From NCBI RefSeq assembly GCF_002265435.1, contig NZ_NOKQ01000141.1, positions 1-42,280 of the forward strand: a stretch of 42,280 nt of DNA. The letters are read 5' to 3'. This DNA is from Tetzosporium hominis. GTDB lineage: Bacteria > Bacillota > Bacilli > Bacillales_A > Planococcaceae. The translations under genes were made by a program, and so were the position numbers. This document shows positions 24,166-33,172 of this stretch, piece after piece. The notes beneath the pieces are model-generated. The model was not told the DNA's origin and made no database searches. It worked only from the letters and a program-made list of their open reading frames with translations. The stretch's first letter is position 1, and every line of letters begins with the position of its first letter.

Positions 24166-24919
24166 GCTTAATCACTTCCTTCGCAAGTTCCAGGTACACT
24201 TCAGCACCCCGTGATTTTGGATCATAAATAATAATAGGTTCCCCATGACTTGGTGCTTCTGACAAACGGACATTCCGAGGAATAATCGTTTTGTACACTT
24301 TGTCTTGGAAGTATTTCTTTACTTCTTCAATGACCTGAATTCCAAGATTGGTCCGTGCATCAAACATCGTCAACAATACACCGTCAATCGTAAGGTTCTT
24401 ATTTAAATGTTTTTGTACAAGTCGAATAGTACTGAGCAATTGACTCAGTCCCTCTAATGCATAAAATTCACATTGTACCGGAATGATGATGGCATCCGAA
24501 GCTGTGAGGGAGTTGATCGTTAGGAGACCTAATGATGGTGGACAATCAATAATGACGTAGTCATAATATGGACTGACTTCCTCTAAAGAGCGTTTCAACC
24601 GGACTTCACGTGAAATGGTCGAGACAAGTTCAATTTCTGCTCCTGCTAATGAAATCGTCGCAGGTACAATATGTAGGTTCTCTACTTTGGTCTCTACAAT
24701 AATATCTTTTACAGGTACATCATCGATTAACACATCATAGATGCACTGATCGATTTCCCCTTTGTTCACGCCTACCCCACTCGATGCATTGCCCTGAGGG
24801 TCAATATCAACAAGTAGTACCTTCTTGCCCAAATATGCAAGGCAGGCACTGAGGTTCACGGACGTGGTCGTCTTACCCACTCCGCCTTTTTGGTTGGCGA
24901 TGGCGATGATTCTTCCCAC
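24158..24919 (-). CDS. parA: ParA (Soj) chromosome-partitioning ATPase
   Basis: 253 residues. The deviant Walker A KGGVGKTT (11–18), the DIDPQGNASSG Walker A' region and DCPPSLG (Walker B area) mark the ParA/Soj ATPase. It works with ParB in origin segregation, and the monomeric form in Bacillus inhibits DnaA while the ATP-bound dimer activates it, so it ties segregation to initiation. The start is GTG 24919 with AAGGTG upstream. It is the first gene of the parA-parB unit, 124 bases after noc. Confidence 0.98.
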   Translation of the reverse strand: MGRIIAIANQKGGVGKTTTSVNLSACLAYLGKKVLLVDIDPQGNASSGVGVNKGEIDQCIYDVLIDDVPVKDIIVETKVENLHIVPATISLAGAEIELVSTISREVRLKRSLEEVSPYYDYVIIDCPPSLGLLTINSLTASDAIIIPVQCEFYALEGLSQLLSTIRLVQKHLNKNLTIDGVLLTMFDARTNLGIQVIEEVKKYFQDKVYKTIIPRNVRLSEAPSHGEPIIIYDPKSRGAEVYLELAKEVIKHG

Positions 24920-25000
24920 TCTTGCACCTTCTTTCTAAGCTCATATCTCTTATTCTATCAAATTTTTTCAATTTTAGTATTACATGTGCGTAACATTCAC

Positions 25001-25034
25001 AAAAAAAGCACCTTTGCACGCTGGGCAAAGATGC
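25001..25034 (-). terminator. Intrinsic terminator of noc
   Basis: Stem GCACCTTTGC (25008–25017) with GCAAAGATGC (25025–25034), nearly perfect, and a run of seven T on the minus strand (25001–25007), 9 bases after the noc stop. Confidence 0.9.
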
Positions 25035-25043
25035 TGAAATAGG

Positions 25044-25928
25044 TTATTTTCGCTTAGGGATTTTGATAACTACTTGGTAATAGTCATCTTGATCTTCTTC
25101 TTGTGTTTCAAAATCAATCCCACTTTTTGAAATCATCGTCAGCGACTGTTTTAAGGTATTGAGAGCGATGCGGACATCTTTATTAACCATCTTGCGTCGT
25201 TGCTTCGGTGGTGTCTTTTTATTCGGCTCTACTGCCTTTTCCTTCAGTGCTGCGATGCGTTCCTCAAGTTGCTTAACGCTCAGTTGTTCACTGATGGTTT
25301 GAGATAAGAGTTCTAGCTGGAGCGGCTCATCTTTCACTTTCATCAGTGCACGGGCATGTCGTTCAGATAGCTCTTTCGTCAAAATCGCATCCTGTACCTG
25401 TTGTGGCAACTTCAATAGTCTGATCTTATTGGCAACGGTAGATTGACCCTTCCCTAATCGTTGGGCCAGTGCTTCTTGCGTCAATTCATGTAATTCAATT
25501 AACTGCTGGTATGCGAGCGCTTCTTCAATAGCTGTCAATTCTTCACGTTGTAAGTTCTCAATAAGCGCCACGGAGGCAGTCTCTTTATCTGATAAATTTC
25601 GAACGATTGCAGGAACTTCTGTCCATTCTAACATGCTCATCGCGCGGAAGCGACGTTCACCTGCAATGATCTCATAGTGACCGGATTCGATTTCCCTTAA
25701 CACGATCGGCTGGATAATTCCATGCGTCCGAATCGTGCGGGCAAGCTCTTCAATTTTTGAATCATCAAAAACTGTTCGCGGCTGATACTTGTTAGGTACG
25801 ATGTTCCCAATTGGAATATGTACGACTTCTTCTACTGCTGTTGAAGTTGTCGCCGCCTCCTCAGGAAGCTGTTCTTTATCTTTCCCTTTATCTGTACCGC
25901 CAAAGAGCCTGGAAAAAGGACTTTTCAT
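25044..25928 (-). CDS. noc: Noc nucleoid-occlusion protein (ParB family)
   Basis: 294 residues. The N-terminus [10 protein letters not shown] is the short amphipathic membrane-targeting helix that distinguishes Noc from ParB. The CTP-binding motif is GERRFRA (90–96), with ENLQREE (124–130) and a helix-turn-helix at about 149–172 (GQSTVANK). Noc binds its own 14-bp palindrome and blocks FtsZ assembly over the nucleoid. An exact Noc site lies at 9260–9273 and a near match at 6675–6688. The gene lies between parA and rsmG with a parS site upstream. It arose from parB by duplication (family knowledge). Confidence 0.97.
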   Translation of the reverse strand: MKSPFSRLFGGTDKGKDKEQLPEEAATTSTAVEEVVHIPIGNIVPNKYQPRTVFDDSKIEELARTIRTHGIIQPIVLREIESGHYEIIAGERRFRAMSMLEWTEVPAIVRNLSDKETASVALIENLQREELTAIEEALAYQQLIELHELTQEALAQRLGKGQSTVANKIRLLKLPQQVQDAILTKELSERHARALMKVKDEPLQLELLSQTISEQLSVKQLEERIAALKEKAVEPNKKTPPKQRRKMVNKDVRIALNTLKQSLTMISKSGIDFETQEEDQDDYYQVVIKIPKRK

Positions 25929-25983
25929 CTAAACGTGCACCACCTTCTATTACTAATCTATCACAAATCACGAGAAGATTAAA

Positions 25984-25999
25984 TGTTTCACGTGGAACA
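25984..25999. other. parS: parS site between noc and rsmG
   Basis: TGTTTCACGTGGAACA, identical to the copy in parB and a perfect ParB loading site, located in the 73-base gap upstream of noc. Confidence 0.95.
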
Positions 26000-26001
26000 T
26001 T

Positions 26002-26718
26002 TTACTGAATTGGAGTTTTATTGGGTGTCCCTGGTTTTCGGGGATATTTTTTTGGTGTTGCTTTTTGTTTAGAAAATACATACAGTTTTCTTTCACTGTT
26101 TTCTACAGGTAATTGAAACGCATGATCCTCTTCCAGTTGAGCCCCTAAAACTTGCAAGGCTTTCTTCGCATCCTTTAGTTCATCCTCTGCTGAAGCTGCC
26201 TTCATAGCGACGAAGCGTCCTCCTACCTTTACTAATGGTACACATAGTTCAGATAGTACAGACAAGCGAGCTACAGCACGCGCAGTTACCACATCAAAGC
26301 TTTCTCGATAAGCTGTATTTTGGCCGAACTCTTCGGCACGTGCATGGACGAATGACACGTTCTCAAGTCCTAACTGGTCACTTAGATGATTCAGGAACTG
26401 AATACGTTTGTTTAATGAATCTACGATGGTGACGCGCATTTCTGGGAAACAGATCTTCATTGGAAGACTAGGAAATCCTGCTCCAGCTCCGACATCACAA
26501 ACAGTTAACGGTTTTGAAAAGTCTACATAAAATGCAGCTGAAATCGAATCGTAGAAATGTTTAAGGTATACATCTTCTAGTTCCGTGATCGCTGTCAAAT
26601 TCATCTTTTCATTCCATTCAACAAGCAGTTCAAAATACTTCTTGAACTGCTCGATTTGATGGTCTGTTAACTCGATTCCCTTTTCTTTTAAAGCTTCTAT
26701 AAATTGTTGTTCGTTCAT
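26002..26718 (-). CDS. rsmG: 16S rRNA (guanine-527 N7)-methyltransferase RsmG
   Basis: 238 residues. The S-adenosylmethionine site [10 protein letters not shown] (75–84) follows the NLTAI segment (40–44) and HFYDSI; ARAVA lies near the substrate pocket. RsmG methylates N7 of G527 in 16S rRNA; its loss gives low-level streptomycin resistance. It lies 10 bases after mnmG, the usual mnmE-mnmG-rsmG order. The last 20 residues are basic and proline-rich. Confidence 0.98.
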   Translation of the reverse strand: MNEQQFIEALKEKGIELTDHQIEQFKKYFELLVEWNEKMNLTAITELEDVYLKHFYDSISAAFYVDFSKPLTVCDVGAGAGFPSLPMKICFPEMRVTIVDSLNKRIQFLNHLSDQLGLENVSFVHARAEEFGQNTAYRESFDVVTARAVARLSVLSELCVPLVKVGGRFVAMKAASAEDELKDAKKALQVLGAQLEEDHAFQLPVENSERKLYVFSKQKATPKKYPRKPGTPNKTPIQ

Positions 26719-26728
26719 GACGTTCTCC

Positions 26729-28618
26729 TTAACTTGAGACTTTGGCGATGCGTCCTTGTTCGATATACACCAGTAAGATAGAGATATCTGCTGGATTTAC
26801 TCCAGAAATACGAGAAGCTTGAGCAAGCGATAGCGGCAAGACTTCCTTCAGTTTTTGTCGCGCTTCAGTAGCTAGGCCTGAGATTGCATCGTAATCGATG
26901 TTTTCTGGAATCTTTTTGTCTTCCATCTTCTTCAGCTTGTCTACTTGTTGAAGTGACTTCTCAATATACCCTTCGTATTTCACTTGGATTTCAATCTGTT
27001 CTTTCACATCTTCAGATAATTCGTCTTCAGATGGGACCAGTTGTGCCACCAAGTCATAGTTCATTTCAGTACGTTTCAGTAAGTCTGATGCACGAATTCC
27101 ATCTTTAAGCTCACTTCCTCCGATAGAACGGATCAAGCTTTGCGTCTCTTCGTTTGGTTTGATGATGATGCTACGAAGTCGTGCGAGTTCTTTTTCAATC
27201 GCATCTTTTTTCGCAAGAAAACGCTCGTGGCGCTCATCGCTGATTAGACCAATTTGATGCGCAAGTTCTGTTAGACGAAGGTCGGCATTGTCATGACGTA
27301 ATAGTAAACGGTACTCTGCACGAGACGTTAACAAACGGTAAGGCTCGTTCGTCCCTTTTGTGACTAGATCGTCAATCAACACACCGATATAGGCGTCTGA
27401 ACGGCTAAGAACGACTTCTTCTTCGTCTTTTGCACGGCGAGCTGCATTGATTCCAGCCATCAGGCCTTGTCCAGCTGCTTCTTCGTACCCTGACGTTCCA
27501 TTGATTTGACCAGCTGTATATAGATTCTTGATTTTTTTCGTTTCAAGTGTCGGCCATAGTTGCGTTGGTACCATTGCATCGTATTCAATCGCATACCCTG
27601 CGCGCATCATCTCTGCTTTTTCAAGTCCTGGGATGCTTTCTAATAGACGGCGTTGGACGTGCTCTGGAAGACTTGTAGATAAGCCCTGTACATACACTTC
27701 TTTTGTATTGCGGCCTTCTGGCTCTAAGAAGATTTGATGACGTGGCTTGTCATTGAAACGTACGATTTTGTCTTCAATAGATGGGCAGTAACGAGGACCT
27801 GTACCTTTGATCATTCCTGAATACATCGGAGATAAATGCAAGTTTTCTTCAATGATCTGGTGGGTCTTCTCCCCTGTATATGTTAACCAGCATGGCAGTT
27901 GATTCATGATAAATTCCGTTGTCTCAAAGCTGAACGCTCGTGGGACATCGTCTCCTGGCTGGATTTCTGTCTTTGAGTAGTCAATCGTGTTGGAATTGAC
28001 ACGTGGCGGTGTTCCTGTTTTAAAACGCACCAAGTCAAAGCCAAGTTCACGTAAGTTGTCAGCTAGCTTGATAGATGGCTGCTGGTTGTTTGGGCCTGAT
28101 GAGTACTTCAGGTCTCCAATAATGATTTCACCGCGTAAGAACGTGCCTGTTGTGACAACGACTGTCTTCGCGTGGTAGATAGCTCCTACTTGAGTGATAA
28201 CACCTTTTACTTCGTTATCTTCTACAATTAGCTCTTCTACAACAGCCTGATGTACAGAAAGATTTGGCTGTTCTTCCATCAGACGCTTCATTTCTTGTTG
28301 GTATAAGACTTTATCTGCCTGTGCACGTAGCGCACGGACAGCAGGGCCTTTCCCTGTATTCAACATACGCATTTGGATGTGGGTACGGTCGATGACTTTC
28401 CCCATAGCTCCTCCAAGTGCATCGATTTCACGGACAACGATTCCTTTTGCCGGTCCTCCTACAGATGGGTTACATGGCATGAAGGCGATCATATCTAAAT
28501 TTATAGTTAATGCGAGTGTTTTGGCACCCATGTTAGCTGCAGCGAGCGCTGCTTCTACACCGGCGTGCCCAGCACCAATGACGATTACATCGTATGTGCC
28601 TGCTTCAAATGTACGCAT
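26729..28618 (-). CDS. mnmG: MnmG (GidA), tRNA wobble-uridine modification FAD enzyme
   Basis: 629 residues from ATG 28618; a longer frame to 28663 overlaps mnmE and lacks support. The FAD-binding GAGHAG (15–20), the GIDAL-MG segment, and the second nucleotide motif plus C-terminal helical domain are as in the family. With MnmE it builds the cmnm5 group on U34 of certain tRNAs using methylene-tetrahydrofolate and glycine. It is coded directly after mnmE, with 19 bases between, and before rsmG, so the three form one unit. Confidence 0.98.
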   Translation of the reverse strand: MRTFEAGTYDVIVIGAGHAGVEAALAAANMGAKTLALTINLDMIAFMPCNPSVGGPAKGIVVREIDALGGAMGKVIDRTHIQMRMLNTGKGPAVRALRAQADKVLYQQEMKRLMEEQPNLSVHQAVVEELIVEDNEVKGVITQVGAIYHAKTVVVTTGTFLRGEIIIGDLKYSSGPNNQQPSIKLADNLRELGFDLVRFKTGTPPRVNSNTIDYSKTEIQPGDDVPRAFSFETTEFIMNQLPCWLTYTGEKTHQIIEENLHLSPMYSGMIKGTGPRYCPSIEDKIVRFNDKPRHQIFLEPEGRNTKEVYVQGLSTSLPEHVQRRLLESIPGLEKAEMMRAGYAIEYDAMVPTQLWPTLETKKIKNLYTAGQINGTSGYEEAAGQGLMAGINAARRAKDEEEVVLSRSDAYIGVLIDDLVTKGTNEPYRLLTSRAEYRLLLRHDNADLRLTELAHQIGLISDERHERFLAKKDAIEKELARLRSIIIKPNEETQSLIRSIGGSELKDGIRASDLLKRTEMNYDLVAQLVPSEDELSEDVKEQIEIQVKYEGYIEKSLQQVDKLKKMEDKKIPENIDYDAISGLATEARQKLKEVLPLSLAQASRISGVNPADISILLVYIEQGRIAKVSS

Positions 28619-28637
28619 AGTCTCTTCCTCTCTTCCT

Positions 28638-30023
28638 TTATTTCCCGAGGCAGAACTGAGCAAAGAGCTGATCGATCAGACTTTCTTCTACTGTATCTCC
28701 GACGATTTCTCCTAGTATTTCCCAAGTTCGTGTTACATCTATTTGAATCATATCAACCGGAACGCCCTCTTCTGTGGCATCCAGTGCATCTTGAATGGTT
28801 TGTTTAGCTTGATGAAGAAGCGCAATATGACGAGCATTAGATACATAAGTCATGTCCCCACCTTGCATACCGCCTTCAAAGAACAATTTCGCAATTTCTT
28901 TTTCAAGCTCATCGATTCCTTCGTCTTGCAAGATTGATGTCGTGACGATACGGCGATGCCCCGCAAGCCCTGCGAGCTGATCATAATCGAGCGCTTGAGG
29001 CAGATCCGTCTTGTTGACAATGATGATGGTCTCCATCCCATGTGTCGCTTCGATCAAGCGCATATCTTCCTCACTGAGGGCTTCTGAGTGGTTCATCACA
29101 AGAAGGATGAGGTCCGCTTCTTTTAACACTTGACGAGAGCGCTCGACACCGATACGTTCGACGATATCTTCCGTCTCTCGAATCCCTGCCGTATCCACGA
29201 GTTTCAGTGGCACGCCACGCACATTGACGTATTCTTCAATGATATCACGGGTCGTTCCCGCAATATCTGTGACTATGGCTTTATTTTCTTGAATCAGACT
29301 GTTTAGTAGAGATGACTTTCCGACATTTGGACGCCCTACAATCACCGTAGAAAGGCCTTCTCGCAAGATTTTCCCTTGCATGCTAGTCTCTAGCAGCTTT
29401 TCAATCTCTTGCTTCACCCAGGTCCCTTTCTCGCGCATTAAAGGGATGGTCATCTCTTCTACATCGTCGTATTCCGGATAGTCGATATTTACTTCGACTT
29501 GTGCAAGCGTCTCGAGTAGTGCTTGACGTAACGTTTGAATCAAACGAGACAAACGTCCGTCCATCTGACCAAGAGCCACATGCATCGCCTTATCCGTCTT
29601 CGCACGGATCAAGTCCATGACCGCTTCTGCTTGTGATAAATCGATACGGCCATTCAGGAAAGCACGTTTTGTAAACTCTCCTGGCTCTGCCATACGTGCA
29701 CCTGCACGCAGGACAAGCTGTAGTACCTGGTTCACGGTAACAAGTCCGCCGTGACAGTTGATTTCCACGACGTCTTCTCGCGTGAACGTCTTTGGACCGC
29801 GCATCAAGGACACCATGACCTCTTCGACGACTTCTTCAGTGTCTGGCCGCACTAGATGGCCATAATGGATGGTGTGCGTCGCTTCTTGCTGAAGCTTTTT
29901 ATGGGAGGGAGAACGGAATATCTGATCAGCAATTGAAACAGCCTCTGGACCACTCAGGCGCACAATTGCGATCGCCCCTTCTCCGAGTGGTGTGGAAATC
30001 GCTGCAATTGTATCAAATTCCAT
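28638..30023 (-). CDS. mnmE: MnmE (TrmE) tRNA-modification GTPase
   Basis: 461 residues from ATG 30023 with GAGGAG upstream; the frame extends nine codons further without a better start. The N-terminal tetrahydrofolate-binding domain (1–115), the helical domain, an inserted G domain (P-loop GRPNVGKS 230–237, then DTAG and NKTD) and the C-terminal FCLGK (457–461), whose Cys is needed for activity, are all visible. It forms a complex with MnmG for U34 modification. A perfect inverted pair of DnaA-box-like sequences (30049–30070) lies just upstream. Confidence 0.98.
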   Translation of the reverse strand: MEFDTIAAISTPLGEGAIAIVRLSGPEAVSIADQIFRSPSHKKLQQEATHTIHYGHLVRPDTEEVVEEVMVSLMRGPKTFTREDVVEINCHGGLVTVNQVLQLVLRAGARMAEPGEFTKRAFLNGRIDLSQAEAVMDLIRAKTDKAMHVALGQMDGRLSRLIQTLRQALLETLAQVEVNIDYPEYDDVEEMTIPLMREKGTWVKQEIEKLLETSMQGKILREGLSTVIVGRPNVGKSSLLNSLIQENKAIVTDIAGTTRDIIEEYVNVRGVPLKLVDTAGIRETEDIVERIGVERSRQVLKEADLILLVMNHSEALSEEDMRLIEATHGMETIIIVNKTDLPQALDYDQLAGLAGHRRIVTTSILQDEGIDELEKEIAKLFFEGGMQGGDMTYVSNARHIALLHQAKQTIQDALDATEEGVPVDMIQIDVTRTWEILGEIVGDTVEESLIDQLFAQFCLGK

Positions 30024-30048
30024 AGTTGGTTTCTCTCCTCTATCCGAC

Positions 30049-30070
30049 ACTTATCCACACGTGGATAAGT
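30049..30070. promoter_or_regulatory. Inverted DnaA-box pair upstream of mnmE
   Basis: ACTTATCCAC and GTGGATAAGT are exact 10-base inverted arms with a 2-base spacer. The left box is a perfect TTATCCACA (30051–30059); the right one is a one-mismatch box on the other strand. It lies in the mnmE leader, just upstream of the ribosome site. A minus-strand extended -10 (TGCTATTGT) at about 30098–30106 is a possible promoter. Confidence 0.6.
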
Positions 30071-30245
30071 CGTTTTTAGTTGAATTCACTAACACCTTAC
30101 AATAGCATATTTTTGTGGAAAACTCTAGTTGCGGAACTGTGACGATTCGTCTTCAGCTACAAAAAACTGATGAATAATTTCGAAAGTAGAGTTGGATTCA
30201 AAGACGCAGAATTCCCACTTTGGGGTATCCATTCATATGCAAATC

Positions 30246-30275
30246 AAAAAAAGAAGCCCGCTGATGAGGGCTTCT
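30246..30275 (-). terminator. Intrinsic terminator of the rnpA-yidC-jag unit
   Basis: Perfect 8-bp stem AGAAGCCC (30252–30259) with GGGCTTCT (30268–30275), 8-base loop, then a T-run on the minus strand. It lies 4 bases after the jag stop. Confidence 0.88.
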
Positions 30276-30279
30276 CGTT

Positions 30280-31086
30280 TTATGCTTCGATTGGTTCAAT
30301 GACCAAGTGACGGTGTGGATCGGTTCCGACTGAGTATGTGTCGATATCAACGTGCGTCGAAAGCGCATTATGGATGATTTTCCGTTCGTAAGCGTTCATC
30401 GGCTCGAACTCTACTTTTTCTCCAGAACGACGGGCTTTTTCAGCCATTCGCTCTGCAAGCTGTTCCAGTGCGACTCGACGCTTCTCACGGTAGTTCTCCA
30501 CGTCGATTTTGACGATCATGAAGTTTCCAGAATGTTTGTTGGCTACTAATTGAACGAGCTGTTCGAGCGCATTCAATGTCTGTCCACGCTTTCCGATGAG
30601 CTGCGCCGCTTTGGCACTGTTCAACTGGAAATGCACATACTTTCCTTCGATTTCATGAGTGACATCTAGGTCGTGAATCCCCATGCCTCCTGCCACTTGC
30701 TTCATATAAAGAATCGATTCTTCGATGGCCTTGTCATTAGAGGCAGCTGATTTCTCTGTAGGCTCCTCTGACACTGGCTCTTCGACTTGTGGTTCCTGCT
30801 GCACTGGCTCTGTCGGTTCGGCAACAGGTTCTTGTACCGGTGCTTCTTCAACTGGAACCGGCTCCGGGTCTGAAATCAGAGATGTTAGAGAAGAAGTCGA
30901 TTTAACGCCTTCCTCATCTTTTACGCTCACTATCACAACTGCAGGCTTCGCTCCTAGACCGAGAAAGCCTTTTTTACCTTCATCTAAAATCTTGATCGAT
31001 GCTTGGTCACGACGAATTCCAAGCTCTTTTAATGCTTGTTGAATTGCCTGCTCACTGTTTGCTGCAGTTTGTGTAGTGGATCTCAT
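30280..31086 (-). CDS. jag: Jag (KhpB/EloR-type) RNA-binding protein
   Basis: 268 residues. A Jag_N domain (about 10–55, with the KKGFLGLG motif at 38–45), a long acidic linker of Pro/Glu/Val repeats (about 73–112), a KH domain with IGKRG (164–168) and an R3H domain (about 200–268, with Arg235 and His239). Jag/KhpB pairs with KhpA to bind RNAs and affects cell elongation and sporulation. ATG 31086 overlaps yidC by 4 bases. The linker is longer and more repetitive than in B. subtilis Jag, as far as I remember. Confidence 0.96.
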   Translation of the reverse strand: MRSTTQTAANSEQAIQQALKELGIRRDQASIKILDEGKKGFLGLGAKPAVVIVSVKDEEGVKSTSSLTSLISDPEPVPVEEAPVQEPVAEPTEPVQQEPQVEEPVSEEPTEKSAASNDKAIEESILYMKQVAGGMGIHDLDVTHEIEGKYVHFQLNSAKAAQLIGKRGQTLNALEQLVQLVANKHSGNFMIVKIDVENYREKRRVALEQLAERMAEKARRSGEKVEFEPMNAYERKIIHNALSTHVDIDTYSVGTDPHRHLVIEPIEA

Positions 31087-31850
31087 CTCTTTTTCCCTCC
31101 CGTTTGAACTGGAACCGCCTTAGGTTTGTTCCAAGGCTTGTAAATCACTAAGTTTTGGATTAAAGAAATAATGTTTCCGATAACCCAGTACAGGGTCAAT
31201 GCGGATGGTAACACGAGACCGAATCCAACGATCATGAATGGCATGATGTACATCATGATGCGCATTTGCGGATTGTCCATTGCAGGACCTGTCATCAATG
31301 TGACGAGTTGGAATACCCCAGCCAAAATCGCTAGCGTAATACTTGGTTCTGCTAATGGGAAGATCAAGAAATCACCTAAGTTGATTTCTGGTGTAGCGTT
31401 CATTCGGCTGATTGCGTGATAGAAACCAATCAGGATCGGCATCTGCACGAGTACTGGTAAACAGCCGGCCGCTGGATTGACGCCGCGTTCTTTAAAGAGC
31501 GCCATCATCTCTGCTTGATACTTTTGTTGTGTCTGTGCATCTTTTGAGCTGTACTTTTCACGAAGCTTTGCAAGCTCCGGTTGCACTTCTTGCATCTTTT
31601 TCGAGCTCTTCGTCTGTTTGATCATTAATGGTAGAATCGCCAAACGAATGAGGATTGTTACCGCAATGATTCCCAGTCCGTAGGTCCCGAGAAGATTTTT
31701 AAAATACGAGATAGTTGAAACGAGCGGCCATACGATGAATTCGTTCCAGAAACCAGATGATTCATCATAGATCGGTTCGTTAAATTCTGTACACCCTGCT
31801 AAAAACAGTGCTGTGAACACAAGCAGAGTGAGAAGTAACTTCTTTTTCAC
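31083..31850 (-). CDS. yidC: YidC/SpoIIIJ membrane-protein insertase (lipoprotein)
   Basis: 255 residues. The lipobox LFLAGC places the lipidated cysteine at Cys20. Five membrane segments follow, with the conserved Arg69 in the first (TILIRLAILP), the residue that forms the hydrophilic groove for substrates. A cytoplasmic coiled-coil pair (about 78–125) precedes the rest. It inserts membrane proteins with or without SecYEG; the SpoIIIJ paralogue is also needed for sporulation in B. subtilis. It lies 18 bases after rnpA and overlaps jag by 4 bases. Confidence 0.98.
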   Translation of the reverse strand: MKKKLLLTLLVFTALFLAGCTEFNEPIYDESSGFWNEFIVWPLVSTISYFKNLLGTYGLGIIAVTILIRLAILPLMIKQTKSSKKMQEVQPELAKLREKYSSKDAQTQQKYQAEMMALFKERGVNPAAGCLPVLVQMPILIGFYHAISRMNATPEINLGDFLIFPLAEPSITLAILAGVFQLVTLMTGPAMDNPQMRIMMYIMPFMIVGFGLVLPSALTLYWVIGNIISLIQNLVIYKPWNKPKAVPVQTGGKKR

Positions 31851-31868
31851 CTTGTACGTCCCCCTGCA

Positions 31869-32225
31869 TTATCTTTTCTTCATCTTACCACTCGGTCGAT
31901 AAACTTTCGCGATTTTCAAAACGTGTTCGAGACTTTTTTTGGTCTCATGAAAATCCAGTGTGGCCGCCGGTATCCTGGCGATAATAATATAATTGGCGGG
32001 TTGAACATCGTCTTTCAGTTCTAGAAAGGTCTGACGTATGTACCGTTTGACGCGATTGCGTGTGACCGCATTTCCGACTTTCTTGCTGACGGACAAGCCG
32101 ACGCGGAAATGGGTTTCTTCACTTGGCAACACGTACACAACGAACTGTCTATTGGCATACGACGTTCCTTTTTTAAAGATATGCTGAAATTCTTTGTTGT
32201 CTTTGATCCGCTGGTGTTTATTCAT
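31869..32225 (-). CDS. rnpA: Ribonuclease P protein component
   Basis: 118 residues. The RNR motif (Arg56-Asn57-Arg58, inside [17 protein letters not shown]) and the surrounding helix are the family signature. With the RNase P RNA it removes tRNA 5' leaders. It is normally adjacent to rpmH; here they are 281 bases apart, with a terminator and a structured repeat between, so separate expression of rnpA is likely. ATG 32225 is preceded by GGAGG. Confidence 0.97.
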   Translation of the reverse strand: MNKHQRIKDNKEFQHIFKKGTSYANRQFVVYVLPSEETHFRVGLSVSKKVGNAVTRNRVKRYIRQTFLELKDDVQPANYIIIARIPAATLDFHETKKSLEHVLKIAKVYRPSGKMKKR

Positions 32226-32251
32226 GGACCTCCGACCTTCCTATTTCATTC

Positions 32252-32476
32252 TAATCGAGTTGCGAACGCCCTCTGCATTCAACTTATCGAGTTACGCCTC
32301 CGCATCTACTACTGCAATCCAGTTTCAGGCGTTAGAATGCTGCATCTTCATTATCGAGTTACGCCTCCTAGAAATACATTCAAAAATCAGTCACACCCAT
32401 AGAGGCAAAGAACACCTCCACGGGCATGCCTGATTCCCGAAGCATTTCTGATCGAACGCCTTCCGCATCTTTTAGT
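32252..32476 (-). repeat. Structured repeat, copy B, with tandem modules between rpmH and rnpA
   Basis: Core hairpin 32370–32449 (read on the minus strand) is homologous to the plus-strand core at 9302–9381: 80 bases each, 62 identical. On the rnpA side are modules with the shared words GATGC, GAGGCGT, AACTCGAT; the 18-base sequence TTATCGAGTTACGCCTCC occurs exactly twice (32284–32301 and 32351–32368). The rpmH side ends with a GATGCGGAAGGCGTTCG module near 32453–32469, matching the copy A flank. Confidence 0.8.
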
Positions 32477-32505
32477 AAAAAAAAATCCACTGAGGGTTCA
32501 GTGGA
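32477..32505 (-). terminator. Intrinsic terminator directly after rpmH
   Basis: Perfect 8-bp stem TCCACTGA (32486–32493) with TCAGTGGA (32498–32505), 4-base loop and a run of nine T on the minus strand (32477–32485). It lies 1 base after the rpmH stop and would stop most transcripts before rnpA. Confidence 0.9.
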
Positions 32506-32506
32506 C

Positions 32507-32641
32507 TTATGCTGATAATACTTTTCTTCCTTTAGCACGGCGTGAAGCTAATACGCGGCGGCCATTCTTTGTGCTCATACGTGCACGGAAACCGTGAACT
32601 TTGCTGCGTTTACGTTTATTTGGTTGGAATGTACGTTTCAT
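32507..32641 (-). CDS. rpmH: 50S ribosomal protein L34
   Basis: 44 residues, beginning [18 protein letters not shown] and ending in a basic tail ([17 protein letters not shown]), the full L34 signature. ATG 32641 has AGGAGG upstream. L34 is a small protein of the large ribosomal subunit that wraps around 23S rRNA. It is short enough to be missed by length-filtered gene finding. It is transcribed from the strong promoter at 32698–32727 and ends at the terminator just after its stop. Confidence 0.98.
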   Translation of the reverse strand: MKRTFQPNKRKRSKVHGFRARMSTKNGRRVLASRRAKGRKVLSA

Positions 32642-32697
32642 TGTGTAAGACACCTCCTGCTTTGACTATTCTTAAATATCTCTAGACAGTCTTGACT

Positions 32698-32727
32698 ATT
32701 ATACTGAAATCTGTTCCCAACTGTCAA
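32698..32727 (-). promoter_or_regulatory. Sigma-A promoter of rpmH
   Basis: Minus-strand TTGACA (32727–32722) and TATAAT (32703–32698), both consensus, with an 18-base spacer, about 57 bases before the rpmH start codon. Confidence 0.85.
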
Positions 32728-32765
32728 TGCCGAAAATCAAATTTGTGTTTGTGATCCCTCTCAAG

Positions 32766-33085
32766 TTATCCACATCTTCGACAGATACTTGCAAAATTCG
32801 ATGTGAGTATGTAAAATCACCTTTCTAAGTTATCAACACCCCTTATGAACAGTTTTTGCACATATACCACCCTGTGGACAAATCAAAATGTGTAACTTTC
32901 GGGCTTTGTGGATAAGTTTAATCAACTCTTGTCAGTACTAGGTAAAAATGATATGCTAATTGTGTTTTACTCTGTACATAAAAAATTCCGCTATTTCAGT
33001 TATCCACATCTGTGAGTAAAGTGTGGATAATATTTTTCACAGTGTGTGTAAAGTTTTATCCACATGCTTTTTATAATGTGTATAA
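32766..33085. other. oriC: oriC part 1: DnaA-box array upstream of dnaA
   Basis: Perfect DnaA boxes: 32766–32774 (plus), 32907–32915 (minus), 33000–33008 (plus), 33022–33030 (minus), 33056–33064 (plus) and 33077–33085 (minus, TGTGTATAA). One-mismatch boxes lie at 32830–32838 and 32873–32881. This matches the upstream half of the two-part origin in Bacillus and also the autorepressed dnaA promoter region. No gene lies in 32642–33172. Confidence 0.93.
32929..32957 (+). promoter_or_regulatory. dnaA promoter
   Basis: TTGTCA (32929–32934) and TATGCT (32952–32957) with a 17-base spacer, 216 bases before the dnaA start codon. DnaA boxes flank it on both sides, which suits repression by DnaA. Confidence 0.7.
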
Positions 33086-33172
33086 CCGTTCTATATTTTT
33101 TTCACCATGTCGAATTTCGCCTGGTGTTTTTTCTACCTGAAATGATGACAGAGAAGAAAGGAGTGTACTTCG

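Noticed and set aside
32109-32433. Plus-strand frames of 79–97 codons across rnpA and the repeat
   Set aside because: They are antisense to rnpA or composed of the repeat, with no ribosome site and no recognisable protein.
32252-32476. Possible CRISPR array from the recurring modules
   Set aside because: Module spacing and sequence are irregular, units vary, spacers are not unique and no cas gene is present.
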